This document shows, piece after piece, positions 12,800 through 14,814 of a stretch of 14,814 nt of DNA; the first letter of the stretch is position 1, and each line of letters opens with the position of its first letter. This DNA comes from an uncultured Erysipelotrichaceae bacterium (lineage in GTDB: Bacteria; Bacillota_I; Bacilli_A; RF39; UBA660). The stretch is taken from positions 1 through 14,814 of the forward strand of contig CACZQI010000073.1 of NCBI GenBank assembly GCA_902783345.1, in the 5' to 3' direction. A program made the translations under genes and the position numbers. A model generated the notes under the pieces. That model did not search any database. It was not told the DNA's origin and saw nothing but the letters and a program-made list of their open reading frames with translations.

Positions 12800-13308
12800 C
12801 AATAAATAATAAAATTGCTAATTACAGCAAAGAGGTTGGTTATGATATTGAAAAGGTTTTATCTGGTTTAGGATACAGCCCTGCAAGCTATAAAAATGGC
12901 GAAGGAATGGATTATAAATTATATACAAATAGTAATGCGTGTATAGGATATTTAGTAGTAAGTGATGGCTTTCCAATAGTATTTATCGAAGGAAATGGTA
13001 AAAGAAAAGATGTTATTATTATCTTTAAAGAGAATCTTCAAATGGTTAAACATATTTATTTACCAAATAAAGAACTTGGCACTATTGAACTAGGACTAGA
13101 TTTAGAAAATCCAACTGTTATGAAATATTTTAGTGCTCCATTATATGGTTATAAATATACTTTACCTGCTGATGACAGAAAAAAAGTTATACCTGATGAT
13201 GCTAGATGCCTTAATAATACTAATCCAATTAGTGCAATTAGTGAAGTTAATTTTTGGGCATGTGAAATTAGAAGAAATCTTGCTCCTAAATATGATTTAA
13301 CAAAATAA
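12772..13308 (+). CDS. Hypothetical protein (178 aa), second gene of the overlapping pair
   Basis: No recognised family. It is soluble, with a helical N-terminus (about 1-35) and then a strand-rich centre (about 45-150). There are three cysteines (57, 145 and 163 approximately) and conserved-looking segments NACIGYLVVSDGFPIVFIEG and NFWACEIRRN. The start ATG 12772 is supported by GAGAGGAAG just upstream (12757-12765), inside the preceding gene; the 28-base overlap implies translational coupling. A bidirectional terminator follows 2 bases after the stop. Confidence 0.75.
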   Translation: MENKSINELAINNKIANYSKEVGYDIEKVLSGLGYSPASYKNGEGMDYKLYTNSNACIGYLVVSDGFPIVFIEGNGKRKDVIIIFKENLQMVKHIYLPNKELGTIELGLDLENPTVMKYFSAPLYGYKYTLPADDRKKVIPDDARCLNNTNPISAISEVNFWACEIRRNLAPKYDLTK

Positions 13309-13309
13309 T

Positions 13310-13332
13310 AAAACGGCTAAAAAGTCGTTTTT
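13310..13332. terminator. Bidirectional terminator between converging genes
   Basis: AAAACGGCT (13310-13318) pairs with AGTCGTTTT (13323-13331), with one G-T pair and an AAAA loop. T-rich sequence follows on both strands, so it can serve the 12772 gene rightwards and the 13331 gene leftwards. Confidence 0.8.
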
Positions 13333-13906
13333 ATTGTTTATTATTTATTGGTTTTAATATTTTAATATTAGATTCTAGTTCTTTACTTATAACTAAATCT
13401 TTAGTTTCTTCTAAAACTAATTGCTCAAATAAATTACTTATTTTTAGTCTTTCTTCAAATTCTTGCTTTAAAATATCTAAAGAGTTTTTAACATTTGTTA
13501 TATTTTCTTTATTCCAAACTTTAGGACTAGGCACTTTTAAAATTAAATTATTCTTATATTCTTCATTTTGCTTTATAGCAGAAGCTTTAGCTTCTTCATA
13601 AGTATCAAATAATTCAGTTACAATATCAACTGGCCATACTTCATTACAAGCATTATATCTAGGTATTTCGGCAGAGCCAATATTTTGTTTCCCATAATCA
13701 AGCGAAACCCTAAATGTTTCAATATCTTTAAAAGGAAAAAATACTTTATGATTTATTTCATAATTTCCATAAGTATTATATTTAATATTACTTTCAATAA
13801 CATAACACTTTGCTACAATAAACCCTTGAGTAATGTTTGCATAATTGACTGCCCAACCGCCTCGCTCTTTAAGTTCTAATACAGCATATTTAATTGGAAA
13901 ATTCAT
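13331..13906 (-). CDS. Hypothetical protein (191 aa) of unknown function
   Basis: I choose the ATG at 13906 (MNFPIKYAVLELK): AGAGGTGA (13919-13912) lies 5 bases before it. An upstream in-frame GTG at 13915 is part of that ribosome site, so it is unlikely to be the start. The protein is soluble, with no signal peptide. The first ~100 residues look strand-rich (AVLELKERGGWAVNY, ITQGFIVAKCYVIE). LFDTYEEAKASAIKQNEEYK (about 99-118) looks like a segment linking to a charged helical C-terminus (about 128-180). I recall no function for this family. It has its own promoter, and its stop abuts the bidirectional terminator. Confidence 0.78.
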   Translation of the reverse strand: MNFPIKYAVLELKERGGWAVNYANITQGFIVAKCYVIESNIKYNTYGNYEINHKVFFPFKDIETFRVSLDYGKQNIGSAEIPRYNACNEVWPVDIVTELFDTYEEAKASAIKQNEEYKNNLILKVPSPKVWNKENITNVKNSLDILKQEFEERLKISNLFEQLVLEETKDLVISKELESNIKILKPINNKQ

Positions 13907-13925
13907 TTTTGTCACCTCTAAATTT

Positions 13926-13954
13926 ATTATAATAATTAAGTTTTAAAAAAACAA
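13926..13954 (-). promoter_or_regulatory. Promoter of the 13331-13906 gene
   Basis: On the minus strand TTGTTT (13954-13949), a 17-base spacer and TATAAT (13931-13926). The -35 box is part of the 3' arm of the terminator at 13947-13979, the same arrangement as at parE. Confidence 0.65.
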
Positions 13955-13979
13955 TCATTTTTCAAATTGTTTTATTTTT
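13947..13979 (-). terminator. Terminator after the nucleotidyltransferase gene (repeat copy 1)
   Basis: AAAACAAT (13948-13955) and ATTGTTTT (13966-13973) form an 8-bp stem with a 10-base loop. Leftward transcripts run into TTTTTTT. It lies 27 bases past the stop of the nucleotidyltransferase gene and is 32/33 identical to the tRNA terminator at 14605-14637. Confidence 0.75.
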
Positions 13980-13990
13980 TAACTAGTGCA
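13947..13990. repeat. Direct repeat, copy 1 (terminator plus tRNA-3'-end-like sequence)
   Basis: Forty-four bases match 14605-14647 with three substitutions and one extra T. The right-hand part (ACTAGTGCA) resembles the tRNA-Leu 3' end with its CCA (AGTGGTGCA in the other copy). Copy 1 has lost one closing base pair of the hairpin, which suggests copy 2, attached to an intact tRNA, is the original. Confidence 0.65.
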
Positions 13991-14006
13991 AATTGTAGTA
14001 TAAACT

Positions 14007-14531
14007 TTATTTTTTATCTCTTTTAAATTTTTCTTCAAATTTTATTAATTTTATTTCTCTTCCTTTTTCTATATTATTATCTTTATTTACCATTTTTAAT
14101 CCATTATTAATAAAATCTTCAAAAGTTAGTGATAATAAAGAATTGTTTTTTAAATCAAAGAATAAACCATCAACATTATATTGGATAGATGAAAATAAAT
14201 CATCACTTAACCATAAATCAATTTTAGTATTATTATAATAAAATCTAAAACCACCAAATCTATTATAGGAGTATTCAATATTAAATTTTTCAAATATCTG
14301 TAAAATCCAATCTATGTTTTCTTTTCCTAAAACAACAAAATCTAAATCTTTAGGTTTTTTAGCATATATTAAATCTCTAATAGCACCTCCTAACAAGTAT
14401 ATAGGACATAACTTAGAAATCGTATAGGCAAGATCAAAATGATTTTTAATATAATTTTCTAATCTCATTTGTAAGGTTAAATCGTTACTAAATTCATCTA
14501 TAATATTATTATATTTAATTGATATATTCAT
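14007..14531 (-). CDS. Stand-alone poly(A) polymerase / CCA-adding type nucleotidyltransferase head domain
   Basis: The 174-residue product has the class II NTase head signature: LLGGAIRD (46-53), then KPKDLDFVVLG (59-69) with the metal-binding pair Asp62 and Asp64, and a third candidate acid, Asp105, in TKIDLWLSD. RFGGFRF (91-97) and NVDGLFFDL (119-127) fit later head-domain segments. Full CCA-adding enzymes and poly(A) polymerases have neck, body and tail domains and are over 370 residues; only the head plus about 40 residues is present, without a visible frameshift. The substrate is unknown: tRNA, another RNA or a small molecule. ATG 14531 has a good AGGTGAG site. It lies directly downstream of two tRNA genes on the same strand, but its own promoter and the intervening terminator indicate separate transcription. 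It is bracketed by direct repeats. Confidence 0.8.
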   Translation of the reverse strand: MNISIKYNNIIDEFSNDLTLQMRLENYIKNHFDLAYTISKLCPIYLLGGAIRDLIYAKKPKDLDFVVLGKENIDWILQIFEKFNIEYSYNRFGGFRFYYNNTKIDLWLSDDLFSSIQYNVDGLFFDLKNNSLLSLTFEDFINNGLKMVNKDNNIEKGREIKLIKFEEKFKRDKK

Positions 14532-14557
14532 ATTCTCACCTCATTAAATTATTAGTT

Positions 14558-14566
14558 ATTATAACA
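14558..14566 (-). promoter_or_regulatory. Promoter of the nucleotidyltransferase gene (extended -10)
   Basis: On the minus strand TGT-TATAAT (14566-14558), 26 bases upstream of the ATG. No good -35 hexamer is seen. Confidence 0.55.
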
Positions 14567-14604
14567 CATAATTAATAATAATTATTTAAATAATGATGTA
14601 AAAC

Positions 14605-14637
14605 AAAAACAATCATTTTTCAGATTGTTTTATTTTT
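14605..14637 (-). terminator. Terminator of the tRNA transcript (repeat copy 2)
   Basis: AAAACAATC (14606-14614) and GATTGTTTT (14623-14631) form a perfect 9-bp stem with loop ATTTTTCA. Leftward transcription continues into a T-rich tract (TTTTTGTTTT across the outer stem). It lies 3 bases past the tRNA-Leu CCA end. Confidence 0.8.
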
Positions 14638-14647
14638 AAGTGGTGCA
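14605..14647. repeat. Direct repeat, copy 2 (at the tRNA-Leu 3' end)
   Basis: Partner of 13947-13990, 658 bases away. It includes the last seven bases of tRNA-Leu (TGCACCA read on the minus strand) and its terminator. The two copies flank the nucleotidyltransferase gene in direct orientation. Confidence 0.65.
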
Positions 14648-14725
14648 GGTAACAGGACTTGAACCTGCACGGATTGCTCCACTAGATCCTAAGTCTAGCG
14701 CGTCTGCCAGTTCCGCCATACCTGC
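14641..14725 (-). tRNA. tRNA-Leu (UAG anticodon)
   Basis: On the minus strand the 85-nt gene has a 7-bp acceptor stem GCAGGTA/TACCTGC, discriminator A and an encoded CCA. The anticodon arm CTAGA-CTTAGGA-TCTAG shows anticodon TAG. The long variable arm (class II) and T-loop TTCAAGT support leucine. Confidence 0.95.
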
Positions 14726-14736
14726 AAAAATAAAAA

Positions 14737-14813
14737 TGGTGGATCTTGTAGGACTCGAACCTACGACCGCCCGGTTATGAGCCGGATGCTCTAACCAACT
14801 GAGCTAAAGATCC
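14737..14813 (-). tRNA. tRNA with CAU anticodon (Met elongator or Ile2)
   Basis: The 77-nt gene on the minus strand has acceptor stem GGATCTT/AAGATCC, discriminator A and an encoded CCA. The D-arm is GCTC...GAGC, the anticodon loop CTCATAA (anticodon CAT) and the T-arm GTAGG-TTCGAGT-CCTAC. A CAU anticodon is shared by elongator Met and by Ile2, where tRNA-Ile lysidine synthetase modifies the C. The GGAYCTT acceptor and GGCTCATAACC loop region look closer to Firmicute/Mycoplasma Ile2 as I remember them, but I do not settle this. It is 11 bases upstream of tRNA-Leu in the same transcript; the promoter is beyond the window. Confidence 0.93.
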
Positions 14814-14814
14814 A

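Noticed and set aside
13685..13879. 64-aa plus-strand open frame
   Set aside because: Antisense to the 13331 gene, no ribosome site.
13907..13915. GTG start at 13915 for the minus-strand 13331 gene
   Set aside because: The GTG is part of the AGAGGTGA ribosome site for the ATG at 13906, which has correct spacing.

Overview
The window is AT-rich, densely packed bacterial DNA (14.8 kb). Several traits suggest an uncultivated, Mollicutes-like low-GC Bacilli/Firmicutes lineage: strong AGGAGG/AGGTGA-type ribosome sites, sigma-A promoters often with an extended TGn -10 box, a ParE of Firmicute type, a class II peptide deformylase and CCA-encoding tRNAs. The taxon is inferred; no rRNA is present. 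Trp is read from TGG and no complete gene ends in TGA (10 TAA, 5 TAG), but full-length genes read through with the standard stops.

Left region (1-5201): the tail of a gene of unlike composition and two tandem hairpins come first. Next is a two-gene operon for the cell surface. A 264-aa membrane-anchored protein overlaps by one base an 1100-aa, cysteine-rich secreted protein whose N-terminus resembles a Cys-Gln thioester adhesin domain. A separately transcribed 259-aa membrane-anchored, Lys/Glu-rich protein follows.

Middle region (5219-9768): parE (topoisomerase IV subunit B) has no parC beside it and carries Asn in place of Asp in the EGDSAGG motif. It converges on def (peptide deformylase). 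Divergent from def, a consensus promoter drives a TPR-repeat protein that overlaps a small DUF192 gene tail-to-tail. Divergent from DUF192 is a single Flp-like pilin gene with no other Tad genes in view.

Right region (9769-14814): this holds two small hypothetical genes, one with an HNH-like residue pattern, a convergent M18 aminopeptidase, and an overlapping pair of unknown genes. A conserved-looking unknown gene follows on the minus strand. Last come a head-only CCA/poly(A)-polymerase-type nucleotidyltransferase gene and two tRNA genes (Leu-UAG and a CAU tRNA). The nucleotidyltransferase gene lies between two near-identical copies of a terminator plus tRNA 3' end.

Regulatory signals are tightly folded into genes. 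Intrinsic terminators for parE and the 10399 gene lie inside the 3' ends of the converging genes, and some -35 boxes lie inside terminator stems. The most notable points are the ParE Asn426, the Cys-rich secreted pair, the repeat-flanked nucleotidyltransferase beside the tRNAs, and the orphan pilin. I saw no CRISPR array, rRNA or complete mobile element.
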